Of a stretch of DNA of 64,000 nucleotides, positions 18,456-28,324 are shown in pieces. This stretch comes from an uncultured Shewanella sp. GTDB lineage: Bacteria; Pseudomonadota; Gammaproteobacteria; Enterobacterales; Shewanellaceae. The position numbers and the translations under genes are program-made. The notes below the pieces were generated by a model. That model saw only the letters and a list, made by a program, of their open reading frames with translations. It searched no databases and was not told the origin of the DNA. The stretch lies in NCBI RefSeq assembly GCF_947497935.1, contig NZ_CANMIO010000001.1, positions 248,001 to 312,000 of the forward strand, read 5' to 3'. Within the stretch, counting starts at the first letter, position 1; each line of letters opens with the position of its first letter.

Positions 18456-21400
18456 TTTAACTGGTTTACCTGATGAGCTATCTGCTCTAATAATTTTTCA
18501 AGCTGTAGAAGGTATTCTTGAATCGCTTCAATGTCCTGCGTTGAAGCCGCTGTTTCTATATCGGCGCAAGTGATAACAAGCTGCTGACACTCAATCACAC
18601 CCGCAGCGCCCTTGAGTTTATGGGCACTATGGGCTGTGGCTTCAAAGTCGTGCTCTGCAACTGCTTGATGGAGTAATTGCATATCACTCTCACCGGTTGC
18701 TATGAACTTACTGAGTAAGTTGATGCAAAGCTGTAAATCTCCGAAGTTCGCCTCAAGCGCCTCGATATCAATTACGGTGTGGTTATTGCTGGCACACTCG
18801 CTCGTTCCACAGGAACTTGCTACTATCAAATCTGTATCTTGTGTTGATATTTGTTGAGCCTGTTCGACATTGAGCTGAGGGGGGGCATAGAGTGAAGGCT
18901 GAGCCTCCACTAAGTAATTATTAAGTACGTTTTGTAGTTGCTCTAATGACACGGGTTTTATTAAATAGTCATCGAATCCATACTGGTGGCAGCGGGCTTT
19001 TTCACTCGACATGGCATTAGCCGTGAGAGCGATAACGCCGAGGCGGCTTAGCTCTGCTTGTTGTTCATGCTCCCTTATGGCGCTAACTAAACCGTAGCCA
19101 TCGAGTTCAGGCATGTGGCAATCGGTCAACACTAAATTGTATCTATTTTGTTTATAGGCCGTTAGCGCCTGCTGACCGTTGTCAAAAATATCACCAAAGT
19201 AACCTAATTTACCCAGCTGCATCCGGATCACATCCTGGTTGATGGGGTGATCTTCTGCAACCAGAATCAGTTTGTTTTGTGCAATGGCCTGCTCACGGGT
19301 AATAGCTTGCTCTGGTTGGTGCTGTTCTGCACCCGGTTTGACGTCAAAAAACTCTGGTTTAGTGAGTAGGTGCAATAAGTGCTCTGGGAGCAGCGGGTTA
19401 ACAGACAGTGCCCAACCTAGCTCTGCGGGTGTCGGCGAGAGCATACTCTGTCTTCTGAGTTGAATGACTTGCACATTGGTAAGGTTGCGTTTGGCCCAGC
19501 TAGGGGTCAATACATGTTGCTCACACCAATCCTGAGGTAAAAGTAAAACTTGAATTTGAGCCTTAGCTACATGCGCTGCTAGCGCAGCTTTATTATCTAG
19601 GTGTTGTAGATTGTAGGCGGTACATTGCCAAGCTCGCAGGTACTCGCAAAGCAGATCATAGTCGCTTTCATCCAACACCATGATGCCACAGCGCTTGTTG
19701 ACTGTGGAGGGAACCTCTACAGCAGCAATGGGAAAAGTCAGTGTGAAACGGAATGTGCTGCCTTGGCCTTGCTTACTGTTGACCGAGATCTCGCCGCCCA
19801 TTAGTTTGACCAGCTGTTCACAGATAGACAGGCCTAGACCCGTACCACTGAAACGACGTTCGCTACTGAGATCGACCTGTTCAAACGGAATGAATAGTTT
19901 TGCGATATCCTCTTCGCTTATCCCTATGCCTGTGTCAGTAACGGCAAAGCTGATAGTCTGTTCTTTATCTGTTGCTGAAACTAAGTCTACAGATAACCAA
20001 ATTTCGCCCTCAGTTGTAAACTTAGAGGCATTATTTAACAGGTTATTGAGTACCTGCTTTAGACGTAAATTATCTAAGTTTAATGAGTAAGCAAGTTTGG
20101 GCTCTAGCCATAGCTTAAACTTAATGCCTTTGCGTTCGACATGTACAATATGTGGCTGAACTAGTTCATAAATAAAGCCGCTTAGTTGGCATACTGCCGG
20201 GCTTAGCCCTAGTTTGCCCGCTTCGATTTTTGAGAAGTCGAGTACATCATTAACAATGTTGAGTAGGTTATTACCAGAGTGAGTTAGGTTTTTGTGGATC
20301 CCATGAAGCTCGTTGCTATTTAGGTGTGGGGTCATTAACTCTAACAAGCTTAAAATCCCACTAATTGGCGTGCGGATCTCATGGCTCATCATGGCTAAAA
20401 AGCGTGATTTTGCCTCGGTTGCGGACTCTGCTATTAAGCGCGCCTCATCTAGCTCTGCTTGCTTCTCTTTAATCAGAGTGATGTCGACAAGGGTGTAGGT
20501 CCAATGTTTATTCTTATCGACTTTAGTGCAGATTCCGGTGATCTGGAACCAGGATATCTTGCCGTCAATATTAAGTTTCATGGTTGTATATAGTGAGTCG
20601 CAGAAGCGAGATTGTTCGATATCTTGCAAGAAGTCATGCTCATCAGCGTGTTTCGCTAAGAACTCCATCAGTAGATTTGGCGCTTGATAGAGTTGTTCTG
20701 GTGTTAAACCTAGATACTTCTCGATATTACTGCTGATGTAGTTCCATTTAATGTCATCTATATCATCACCGTAGCGTACTAGCTGAGCAACGATTCCGCC
20801 AAAATTGTTATTGATCAACCTTAACTCTTTCTCGATGCTTTGCCTCTGGGTTATTTCATGCTTTAGTTTTCTATTGGAGAAGGCGATGACCAAGAAAATA
20901 CTTACACCTCCACCGAGAATAAGTAAAATCCAGCTCGGGATTTTTTCATAAGAAAAATCACTGTTGATACTGATATCATTCCACTTATGCTTGATTGCTT
21001 CTAGTTCATCCTCATGAATTGCCGCCTTAGCCTTATTTAAAATTGAAGCCAGTGTTGCTGAGTCTTTGTTGACCCCGAAGCTAATGGCGCGGGTATATTC
21101 GCCTATAGGGTTTGGAGTTAACTTTAATTGGCCTAAATAGCGAATGCTGACGACTGAGCTGGCCTTCGATAGAGGCAATAGCCCTACCTCAACCTTACCT
21201 GCAAGAATCGCATTGAGTAGATGTTTAGTAGAATTAAAAGTCGTTATTTTCGCCTGTGAAAAGTACTTGGCTGTGTCTATATGTTGCTGGTGTAGATTTA
21301 ATAGGCCAAGTTCCTTAGTGCTGGTAACTTGCTCTGTGATTAAGTCATTTGCCGTGATAGCAACCCAAGGATCTTGTGTATAGGAAGATGTACATCTTAC

Positions 21401-22456
21401 ATAGTCCAAGCTGTTCTTTTCACAGGTAAATGCTGGTATTAAATCAAAATCATTGTCGGCGAAGTGCTGTTTTAAATTCTTGCCACTATAGGCCGTAGCC
21501 TCGATACTAAGATTTAGCTTTTTCGCTATAGCATTTAAAATATCAGCGCTCATACCATCCATTTCACCGATATCATTAGTAAATGCGTATGGATGATTAT
21601 CGGCCGAATAAAGTACTTTTAGCACTTTTTTAGCGCGTAGCGCATTGAGTTCGGCTTCGGTTAGGTTCAAGTCATGTTGATGGTAGACATATCTAATTTG
21701 TGCGGTTGTAAGCCAGGTCTCGTATAACCTGGTAAATGTCTCACTAGGGATAAGCTTTAACCCTGTATTTAACTCATCGATCAAATGGCTATTTTTCTTC
21801 GCCGACGCGAAATGTAGTTGGTCGAATGGCATATCGTTGAGTAGTTTAATATCAAGGGTATTTGTGGTGTCTTGGTGGGTATGAAGGTAGTCCAAAGTAA
21901 TTGCGTTACCGATATAGGCGTCGGCCGCATGCTCGATTACTGCTGAATAAGCGTCTTGGCTACCTGCATAGCCGGTGATTTTTAGTTGGCTCCCAGCCGA
22001 GTTTGCTAACACTTCATTGATGGCGAAACCCGTTTCTGTCGCTATATGCTTGCCTTTTAACTCGATAAAGCTGCTGACATCTGTATCGTTGGTGATCGCG
22101 GCGTAAGGAAGTAACATCAGCGGCGAACTAAAGTGCATCCACTCCTTTCTTTCTGGCGTCATCGAGACACCCATAATGATGTCAATATCATCGTTACGTA
22201 GTGCTTGCAGAACGTCATTATAGGTCGGGTAACTTACAATCTGAGTTCGGTAGCCACTGTTATTTGCAACTTCTTGAAATAAAGACGGTAGTAGGCCAAT
22301 GATTGTCTTGTCTTTGGTGACGTAGGTAAAAGGCTGCCAGTCAAATTCAGGGTAACCAATTCTAACGACTCGCTCTTCGTTTGCTGGTGGCGTTTCTTGT
22401 GCTGTCGCGCCTATGGAAACGAGAAAGAAAATAAATACAAATAATGCCTGACGCAT
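18452..22456 (-). CDS. EvgS/BvgS-type hybrid sensor kinase
   Basis: A 1334-residue unorthodox kinase. After a signal peptide (1-19) come two tandem periplasmic SBP_bac_3 domains (about 30-255 and 275-500), which form a Venus-flytrap sensor. One TM helix (about 508-528), a PAS region (about 540-660), HisKA with H692 (MMSHEIRTP) and HATPase_c (DTGIGIS, GTGLGLSI) follow. Next is a degenerate receiver-like stretch without the phospho-Asp, then a true receiver with D1112 (VLTDCHMPELDG) and a C-terminal Hpt with H1279 (AHSAHKLKGAAG). The His-Asp-His relay is complete, and its output is most likely the coupled receiver-EAL protein. The ligand is probably a small solute, but its identity cannot be read from the sequence. 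Confidence 0.93.
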   Translation of the reverse strand: MRQALFVFIFFLVSIGATAQETPPANEERVVRIGYPEFDWQPFTYVTKDKTIIGLLPSLFQEVANNSGYRTQIVSYPTYNDVLQALRNDDIDIIMGVSMTPERKEWMHFSSPLMLLPYAAITNDTDVSSFIELKGKHIATETGFAINEVLANSAGSQLKITGYAGSQDAYSAVIEHAADAYIGNAITLDYLHTHQDTTNTLDIKLLNDMPFDQLHFASAKKNSHLIDELNTGLKLIPSETFTRLYETWLTTAQIRYVYHQHDLNLTEAELNALRAKKVLKVLYSADNHPYAFTNDIGEMDGMSADILNAIAKKLNLSIEATAYSGKNLKQHFADNDFDLIPAFTCEKNSLDYVRCTSSYTQDPWVAITANDLITEQVTSTKELGLLNLHQQHIDTAKYFSQAKITTFNSTKHLLNAILAGKVEVGLLPLSKASSVVSIRYLGQLKLTPNPIGEYTRAISFGVNKDSATLASILNKAKAAIHEDELEAIKHKWNDISINSDFSYEKIPSWILLILGGGVSIFLVIAFSNRKLKHEITQRQSIEKELRLINNNFGGIVAQLVRYGDDIDDIKWNYISSNIEKYLGLTPEQLYQAPNLLMEFLAKHADEHDFLQDIEQSRFCDSLYTTMKLNIDGKISWFQITGICTKVDKNKHWTYTLVDITLIKEKQAELDEARLIAESATEAKSRFLAMMSHEIRTPISGILSLLELMTPHLNSNELHGIHKNLTHSGNNLLNIVNDVLDFSKIEAGKLGLSPAVCQLSGFIYELVQPHIVHVERKGIKFKLWLEPKLAYSLNLDNLRLKQVLNNLLNNASKFTTEGEIWLSVDLVSATDKEQTISFAVTDTGIGISEEDIAKLFIPFEQVDLSSERRFSGTGLGLSICEQLVKLMGGEISVNSKQGQGSTFRFTLTFPIAAVEVPSTVNKRCGIMVLDESDYDLLCEYLRAWQCTAYNLQHLDNKAALAAHVAKAQIQVLLLPQDWCEQHVLTPSWAKRNLTNVQVIQLRRQSMLSPTPAELGWALSVNPLLPEHLLHLLTKPEFFDVKPGAEQHQPEQAITREQAIAQNKLILVAEDHPINQDVIRMQLGKLGYFGDIFDNGQQALTAYKQNRYNLVLTDCHMPELDGYGLVSAIREHEQQAELSRLGVIALTANAMSSEKARCHQYGFDDYLIKPVSLEQLQNVLNNYLVEAQPSLYAPPQLNVEQAQQISTQDTDLIVASSCGTSECASNNHTVIDIEALEANFGDLQLCINLLSKFIATGESDMQLLHQAVAEHDFEATAHSAHKLKGAAGVIECQQLVITCADIETAASTQDIEAIQEYLLQLEKLLEQIAHQVNQLK

Positions 22457-22862
22457 ACAGCAGCCTTAATTGGGTGGTCACGATAAATTAACTTGAATGG
22501 TTTATGCACAGGCTAGCGAACACTCACGATGAAAAGTCGTAGTGGAATCGATATTTTTATGATTCGAGTGTGGCTGATGTCAGTGTTTGGCTCTAGAAAA
22601 GAGGGCTGAAAACTGAAGCTGTGAAGTTTGCGCGTATTGTAAACTTAAATTAATTCCTGTCGATATTTTGCAAAAAATATAATGTCAGTTAGCTCTCATT
22701 TTTGAAGTTATTTTTAACAAAGCGTTTTGGCATGTTCAGGGATGGAAACTGATTTTTGAATAGAAGCAAATAAAAAGGCTAAACCACTCTATAACCAGTA
22801 GTTTAGCCTTTACACGTTAGCTCTTTAACGTCACTCTTCTAGCATTAGCTTTCTAGCGGGAG
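22457..22862. other. intergenic region between hybrid kinase and pepA
   Basis: About 406 bases, AT-rich. It contains the pepA terminator and presumably the kinase promoter. No RNA gene or small open frame with a ribosome binding site was recognised. Confidence 0.5.
22772..22813 (-). terminator. terminator of pepA
   Basis: AAAGGCTAAAC (22774-22784) pairs with GTTTAGCCTTT (22801-22811) around a 16-base loop. On the minus strand it ends in a T-run (GCCTTTTTATT), as expected for a rho-independent terminator after pepA. Confidence 0.8.
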
Positions 22863-24371
22863 TTATTCGCCCTGTTCAATGCCAGCTTTATTAATCAAGA
22901 ACTGAGTTAACAATGGCACCGGACGACCTGTCGAGCCCTTGTTCGCACCGCTATTCCAAGCCGTACCCGCCACATCAAGATGCGCCCAGTTATACTTCTT
23001 AGTAAAGCGCGATAAGAAACAAGCTGCGGTGATCGAGCCTGCTGCACGGCCACCTAGGTTAGTCATATCGGCAAATGGGCTTTCCAAGTGCTCTTGATAC
23101 TCATCCCATAGTGGCATGCGCCATGCGCGGTCGCCACTTTGCTCGCCAGCATTTAATAGCTCGTGGGCAAGTGGGTTGTGACCTGAGAACAAGCCTGATG
23201 CATGCTTACCTAAAGCGATAACACAAGCGCCAGTCAGTGTGGCGGTATCGACAACCAATTCTGGGTCAAAGCGTTCGACGTAGGTCAGTACATCACACAA
23301 TACCAAACGACCTTCAGCATCGGTGTTTAACACTTCTACGGTTTGGCCTGACATGGTGGTTAAAATGTCACCCGGACGATATGCATTGCTTGAAGGCATG
23401 TTTTCACAGCCAGCCAAGATACCGATAACGTTGATTGGCAACTGCATCTGACATAAGGCTTTCATGGTGCCGATAACACCAGCAGCGCCGCCCATGTCGT
23501 ACTTCATCTCATCCATGGCTTCGCCAGGTTTAAGTGAAATACCACCCGAGTCGAATGTTAGACCTTTACCCACAAGCACAATTGGCTTTTCAGTATTATC
23601 GACAGCGCCCTTGTACTCCATGATGGTCATGATTGACTCATTATGGCTACCACGGCCAACAGCTAGGTATGAATTCATGCCTAGCGCTTCCATCTGCTCT
23701 TCACCGAGAGTGGTCACCGTAAGGTTTTCTGTATTTTCGGCGATTTGACGGGCTTGTGACGCTAAGTAAGCTGGGTTACAAATGTTTGGTGGCATGTTTG
23801 CCACGTCGCGGCAAAGGTGCATACCGGCAGAAACCGCCATACCGTGCTCGATGGCACGCTCGCCAACTGTTAGCTCACGGCGAGTCGGCACATTAAATAC
23901 TAGCTTACGCAGTGGACGACGAGTTTCGCCCTTACGGGTTTTCAGTGCGTCAAAGCTATAAAGGCTGTTTTGTGTGGTTTCAACGGCTTCACGTACTTTC
24001 CAGTAGGTGTCGCGGCCTTTAACGTGTAACTCGGTAAGGAAACAAACCGCTTCCATTGAACCTGTTTCGTTCAAGGTATTGATGGTTTTAGTAATGATTT
24101 GCTTATATTGACGTTCATCAAGCTCACGCTCTTTACCACAGCCAACGAGCAAAACACGCTCGCTAAGGACATTGGGTACATGATGAAGCAACAACATTTG
24201 TCCTGGCTTACCTTCCAAGTCGCCACGACGAAGTAAGTTGCTGATATAGCCTTCACTAATTTTATCTAACTGTTCGGCGATACCGGACAAGCGTCTTGGT
24301 TCGTATACACCTACGACGATACAAGCTGAGCGTTGTTTCTCTGGACTACCGCTCTTTACGCTAAACTCCAT
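22863..24371 (-). CDS. pepA: leucyl aminopeptidase (M17)
   Basis: A cytosolic two-metal aminopeptidase of 502 residues. Metal and catalytic residues match the family: K269 and D274 in [12 protein letters not shown]292 in KYDMGG, D351, E353 and R355 in [10 protein letters not shown]. In E. coli PepA also acts as a DNA-binding architectural factor for XerCD recombination and carAB control. AGGAGA precedes the ATG. It is divergent from lptF-lptG, as in E. coli, but holC-valS are about 17 kb away rather than directly downstream. Confidence 0.96.
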   Translation of the reverse strand: MEFSVKSGSPEKQRSACIVVGVYEPRRLSGIAEQLDKISEGYISNLLRRGDLEGKPGQMLLLHHVPNVLSERVLLVGCGKERELDERQYKQIITKTINTLNETGSMEAVCFLTELHVKGRDTYWKVREAVETTQNSLYSFDALKTRKGETRRPLRKLVFNVPTRRELTVGERAIEHGMAVSAGMHLCRDVANMPPNICNPAYLASQARQIAENTENLTVTTLGEEQMEALGMNSYLAVGRGSHNESIMTIMEYKGAVDNTEKPIVLVGKGLTFDSGGISLKPGEAMDEMKYDMGGAAGVIGTMKALCQMQLPINVIGILAGCENMPSSNAYRPGDILTTMSGQTVEVLNTDAEGRLVLCDVLTYVERFDPELVVDTATLTGACVIALGKHASGLFSGHNPLAHELLNAGEQSGDRAWRMPLWDEYQEHLESPFADMTNLGGRAAGSITAACFLSRFTKKYNWAHLDVAGTAWNSGANKGSTGRPVPLLTQFLINKAGIEQGE

Positions 24372-24595
24372 GAGCTCTCCTAGATTCTTAAAGACAAATT
24401 TTATTATTTATTAGATAATGTCTGCTTGTGCCCAAAAAGGGCAAAAATATGGCTCACTCAAGAACTTTACTTTTCGAGTGTTTTCCCTGGCCATGTTATG
24501 TAATTGTTGGTTACAAAACTACTAAAAGTAGACAGTCTACATGAAAGTTGTATTGATACCAGCATAAATGAGACTTTGGAGACCGGATCCTCACT

Positions 24596-25711
24596 GTGAT
24601 TGTATTTAGATACCTGATTCGAGAAGTTTTAAAAGCACAAATTGCGGTACTTTTAGTACTGTTAGCTATTTTTATTAGCCAACATTTTGTGCGTGTGCTT
24701 GCTGATGCCTCCGATGGCGAGTTTCCTGCATCTCTTGTTATGACTTTACTCGGTCTTAACATGCCATTCCTCACCGTTTTAGTCTTACCATTAAGTCTAT
24801 TTTTGGGCATTTTATTAGCCCATGGGCGTATGTACGCCGAAAACGAGATGGTTATTTTCCATGGCGTCGGCATCAGTGAGTGGTATATCACTCGGGTCAC
24901 TCTGTTGCTTGCCGTGATTAATATGGTGTTTACCTCGTTCCTATCTATTTATGTCGCACCTTGGGCTGAAGAGAAACAGAACCAGGTACTGGAGCATGCG
25001 CAATCCGAAGCTGGACTTGCAGCCTTAACTCAGGGGCGTTTCCAAACCAGTCCCAACGGCCGCGCTGTGCTGTTTGTCGAGCGTATTGGTCGAGATAATC
25101 AATTAGATAAGGTGTTTGTTGCCCAGTTGCCAGATCCCGATGACGAAACCGGTGTGGCAAATGTGGTGGTAGCGCGCACAGGTAAAGTGGTCGAAGATGA
25201 AATTGGCGGCCAGCGCTTACAGTTAGAGGATGGAGTGCAGTACCAAGGTTACCCTAAGCGTGTTGATTACCAAGTCGTCGAATTTGGTGGTTATCAGATG
25301 CAGATCAAAGAGCAAGAGGTTGATGAGCGTCGTCGTAAGTTATCTGCCATGCCTATTGGTCAACTAATGGATATTGATAGTCCAGAAGCTACTGCAGAAT
25401 TCCACTGGCGATTAGCTATTCCTTTGGCTATTCCGCTGATGACGTTAATCGCAGTGCCGATGGCGCGAGTAAATAACCGCCAAGGTAAGTTCGCTAAGAT
25501 GTTCCCGGCTATTTTGTTGTATTTAGGCTATTTTGGTTTGATGGTCGCCGGTCGTAAATCATTAGAAGATGGGGTCATTCCTCAGTACTTAGGGATGTGG
25601 TGGATCCATGCTTCCGCACTTGCTATAGGTATAATGCTCTTAGGTAAAGAGCGCCCAACAGGGGCGAGACTAACAGGTTTACTTAAGCGTAAAAAGGCGA
25701 GTAAAGCATGA
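24596..25711 (+). CDS. lptF: LPS export permease LptF
   Basis: This inner-membrane permease of the LptB2FG ABC exporter moves lipopolysaccharide towards the periplasmic bridge. It has three N-terminal membrane helices (about 12-34, 52-76, 100-121), a periplasmic beta-jellyroll, and three C-terminal helices (about 270-350), the standard LptF/LptG plan. The start MIVFRYLIREVLKAQIAVL resembles E. coli LptF. The start codon is GTG, with GGAG rather far upstream. The last four bases overlap lptG. Confidence 0.95.
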   Translation: MIVFRYLIREVLKAQIAVLLVLLAIFISQHFVRVLADASDGEFPASLVMTLLGLNMPFLTVLVLPLSLFLGILLAHGRMYAENEMVIFHGVGISEWYITRVTLLLAVINMVFTSFLSIYVAPWAEEKQNQVLEHAQSEAGLAALTQGRFQTSPNGRAVLFVERIGRDNQLDKVFVAQLPDPDDETGVANVVVARTGKVVEDEIGGQRLQLEDGVQYQGYPKRVDYQVVEFGGYQMQIKEQEVDERRRKLSAMPIGQLMDIDSPEATAEFHWRLAIPLAIPLMTLIAVPMARVNNRQGKFAKMFPAILLYLGYFGLMVAGRKSLEDGVIPQYLGMWWIHASALAIGIMLLGKERPTGARLTGLLKRKKASKA

Positions 25712-26766
25712 AAATATTAGATCTCTATATCGCCAGAATACTGATTAGTACTTCATCTTTGGCCTTGTTAGTCCTTACTGGGCTATCAGGTATTATTAAG
25801 TGGGTCGATCAATTACGCGTGGTTGGACGCGGTAGTTACACCATGATGGATGCAGCTGTATATGTACTGTTTTTGATCCCGCGAGATATTGAGTTATTTT
25901 TCCCTATGGCAGTATTGCTAGGTGCCTTAATCGGTATGGGAATGCTGGCGTCAAACTCGGAGTTGGTGGTAATGCAATCATCGGGGCTTTCTCGTTTGCA
26001 GATCACCATGTCGGCGATGAAAACAGCGATACCCTTGATGATCATCGTGATGATGCTTACCGAGTGGGTTGCACCCGTTTCAGAATTGCGTGCGAAAGAG
26101 ATTAAGCGAACCAAAGTGTCTGGTGGTAGTTTAATTGAGTCTAACCGTGGGATCTGGGCAAAAGATGGGCCGTTATTTGTGAATATTGGTGGTGTCGTTG
26201 ATAGTAATCACCTACGGGATATTACCCTATATGAATTTAGCGATACCACGAACTTAACCAGCACGGTTCATGCGGATTCTGCTGAATATCGAGATAAATA
26301 TTGGCAGTTATTTGATGTAAGAAGAACCACGCTTAAAGATGAGCAAGTGGTGTTAGTTAATCTTGAGCAAGATAAGTGGATCTCTTCACTGACACCTGAG
26401 AAACTCAGCGTGGTATCGGTTAAGCCTGAAGCGTTATCGATACAGGGACTACTCGATTATCTGGATTATTTAGAGAGTAATAACCAAGCATCGGAGCGTT
26501 ATGAATTAGCTCTTTGGCGCAAATTAATGCAGCCCGTTACCGTTGCGGTGATGATGCTGGTTGCGCTTTCTTTCGTGTTCGGACCGCTTAGAACCGTGAC
26601 TATGGGCGCGCGAGTGTTACTCGGAGTTGTGGCTGGTTTTAGCTTTTATATCTGTAGTGAGATCTTCGGGCCGTTAAGTATCGTATATGGATTACCGGCA
26701 TTTATTAGTGCTGGCATGCCCGCCTTGCTGTTTGCTATTGGAGCACTCTACTTTATTAGGAAGTAA
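25708..26766 (+). CDS. lptG: LPS export permease LptG
   Basis: This is the second permease of the LptB2FG complex, 352 residues with the same topology as LptF: N-terminal helices to about 115, a periplasmic domain about 120-265, and C-terminal helices to the end. It begins MKILDLYIARILISTS, typical of LptG. The ATG overlaps the lptF stop (ATGA), giving coupled expression. A strong hairpin terminator follows. Confidence 0.95.
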   Translation: MKILDLYIARILISTSSLALLVLTGLSGIIKWVDQLRVVGRGSYTMMDAAVYVLFLIPRDIELFFPMAVLLGALIGMGMLASNSELVVMQSSGLSRLQITMSAMKTAIPLMIIVMMLTEWVAPVSELRAKEIKRTKVSGGSLIESNRGIWAKDGPLFVNIGGVVDSNHLRDITLYEFSDTTNLTSTVHADSAEYRDKYWQLFDVRRTTLKDEQVVLVNLEQDKWISSLTPEKLSVVSVKPEALSIQGLLDYLDYLESNNQASERYELALWRKLMQPVTVAVMMLVALSFVFGPLRTVTMGARVLLGVVAGFSFYICSEIFGPLSIVYGLPAFISAGMPALLFAIGALYFIRK

Positions 26767-26785
26767 TCCTTCTTATACAGCAGTC

Positions 26786-26830
26786 ATAAAAAAGCCAATC
26801 GACAGAGATGTCTGTGATTGGCTTTTTTGT
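26786..26830. terminator. bidirectional terminator after lptG
   Basis: AAAAAAGCCAATC (26788-26800) and GATTGGCTTTTTT (26816-26828) form a long stem ending in T-runs on both strands. An inner ACAGA/TCTGT stem extends it. It separates lptFG from the convergent RDD gene. Confidence 0.88.
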
Positions 26831-26866
26831 TGCGCTTAGATAGGGCGTAATGGATAATTCTCTCGA

Positions 26867-27391
26867 TTAAACACCATGCCAGTTGCGCATCTGATTAGCT
26901 TCTTTAGATAGCACAACTACCTCTGAGCGAGTCATCATATCCTGTAAGGCCAGCTTATCGCCGTTAATCAAGATCCATAAGTTACCAATCCCCAGTAGTG
27001 ACCATACAAGCCTTGCTGCCGCGGTCACCATACTGAGATTTTGACCGTTTGGATGTTGGATCTTAAGGCGCCAAGCACGCATTCCGAGTGTCTGACCCCC
27101 TTTGCTCCAAAAGCTGATATAGAACAGACCCACACAGGCCAATATCCAGCTCTGGTAAATACCTTTATAAAGCGGAGTGCCATTGAGTAAGTCTGACACA
27201 TGTTCAAACCCTGCCATATCGATTAAGCCACTGCTGGTAAAACCGATAAAAATACCAAAACCTATTGCTCCAGCCACCATATAAACGGCTACGGCGAGCA
27301 TTAGGTCATAAACGATGGCGCCACAGCGCTTTAAAAATCCAGCACGTGGAAAATTAGCGTGTTCGTTATTAGGCATGTAAGTAGTCGTCAT
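26867..27391 (-). CDS. RDD-family membrane protein
   Basis: A membrane protein of about 174 residues from the ATG at 27391. The frame also starts at a GTG at 27400. The RDD signature is recognisable as GFLKRCGAIVYDLML near the start. Three or four transmembrane segments follow, with the conserved SKGGQTLGMRAWRL loop typical of the family. Some RDD proteins are proposed ion or Na+/H+ transporters, but most are uncharacterised. It is convergent with lptG. Confidence 0.83.
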   Translation of the reverse strand: MTTTYMPNNEHANFPRAGFLKRCGAIVYDLMLAVAVYMVAGAIGFGIFIGFTSSGLIDMAGFEHVSDLLNGTPLYKGIYQSWILACVGLFYISFWSKGGQTLGMRAWRLKIQHPNGQNLSMVTAAARLVWSLLGIGNLWILINGDKLALQDMMTRSEVVVLSKEANQMRNWHGV

Positions 27392-27447
27392 TGATATCAC
27401 TTATTATTAGGTTTATTGGATGTTGATGGCGATCATTGGCTCAAATA

Positions 27448-27702
27448 TTATGACTTTTTCGGTTCATCTTTATGGTAGTAGATGTCGCTAAAGCCAAATC
27501 GAGCAAATTCTTTAGCGCGAAAATCCCTCACCGCAGATGAACCCTTTGAGGTCATGGCGACTTGCTGCTCCATCATCAGGTATTGGGTTAAGTCAATGCC
27601 TTCTGCTGCGGCAACTGCCTCATACATGTCATGAAACTTGTCGTAAGCAAAGTTAATCTCTTTCGCTTGGTTCTTAAACTTATAGGTAATTCTGGTTGCC
27701 AT
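27448..27702 (-). CDS. DUF2960-like small protein
   Basis: An 84-residue soluble protein (ITYKFKNQAKEINFAYDKFHDMYEAVAA). It matches what is remembered of the DUF2960 family, found in Shewanella and Vibrio. No catalytic motif, signal peptide or membrane segment is visible. GAAG lies upstream of the ATG. It sits between the GNAT and RDD genes on the same strand. Its function is unknown. Confidence 0.7.
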   Translation of the reverse strand: MATRITYKFKNQAKEINFAYDKFHDMYEAVAAAEGIDLTQYLMMEQQVAMTSKGSSAVRDFRAKEFARFGFSDIYYHKDEPKKS

Positions 27703-27747
27703 GATTAGCTTCTCTAATGAAATTGCCCCTATGATAGCAAATCTCGG

Positions 27748-28227
27748 CTATAAGGTATAAACCATATAGCAGGCATCATCGGTATAGCCGCTGAGATCTT
27801 TGTCTATATTTTTTATTTCAAAGCCTTGCTTGGCCCAGTAATGATTAGCACCTTGTACGGCGACTAACGAGATAGTTGGGTAATCCTTTGATTGAGCCAA
27901 ATTCATCAGCCTAGATAATACTTGTCGGCCAGCTCCTTTACCCTGAGATAAAGAGGAGAGGGCGATATCGTGCAAGTATAGGGTGTCAGGGCTATCGATT
28001 TTAGCTAATACCTGCTCAAGTGAAGGCGGGCTATCTTTGATCCAAGGGTGAGCGAGGCAATAACCGATCACCTGAGACTGTGATTCAATCACAAAGCAAG
28101 TATCGGGCGAGGCTTGCCACTTACTCTGTAGCACACTGAGTGATTCAGGCTCTATTTGTGGATAGCACTCAAGTTGGATCTCGAGTATATGGGGCCAGTC
28201 TGACGCTTGAATAGGGCGGATCTTCAT
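27748..28227 (-). CDS. GNAT-family N-acetyltransferase
   Basis: A 159-residue acetyltransferase of the GNAT fold. The N-terminus MKIRPIQASDWPHILEIQ, the YLHDIALSSLSQGKGAGRQVLSRL segment (acetyl-CoA pyrophosphate loop) and the WAKQGFEIK motif near the end support the call. The acceptor is unknown. It resembles generic cytoplasmic GNATs. An inverted repeat (28253-28286) lies just upstream and might act as an operator or as an upstream mRNA end. Confidence 0.87.
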   Translation of the reverse strand: MKIRPIQASDWPHILEIQLECYPQIEPESLSVLQSKWQASPDTCFVIESQSQVIGYCLAHPWIKDSPPSLEQVLAKIDSPDTLYLHDIALSSLSQGKGAGRQVLSRLMNLAQSKDYPTISLVAVQGANHYWAKQGFEIKNIDKDLSGYTDDACYMVYTL

Positions 28228-28252
28228 ATAGTGACCTACTTAGGTAGTGGTT

Positions 28253-28286
28253 TTTACCTGAGTCAGTTTAGGTGAACTCAGGTAAA
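28253..28286. repeat. 11-bp perfect inverted repeat
   Basis: TTTACCTGAGT (28253-28263) and ACTCAGGTAAA (28276-28286) flank a 12-base spacer between the M32 and GNAT genes. It has no T-run in the minus-strand direction. It could be an operator for the GNAT gene or a weak terminator. Confidence 0.5.
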
Positions 28287-28324
28287 ATATTGCTTGTTGA
28301 TTGGCTAGCATCTAATGGCCGTGC

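Noticed and set aside
4875..24371. interval considered as a mobile genomic island
   Set aside because: No integrase, transposase, tRNA or attachment-site repeats seen; gene content is ordinary chromosomal.
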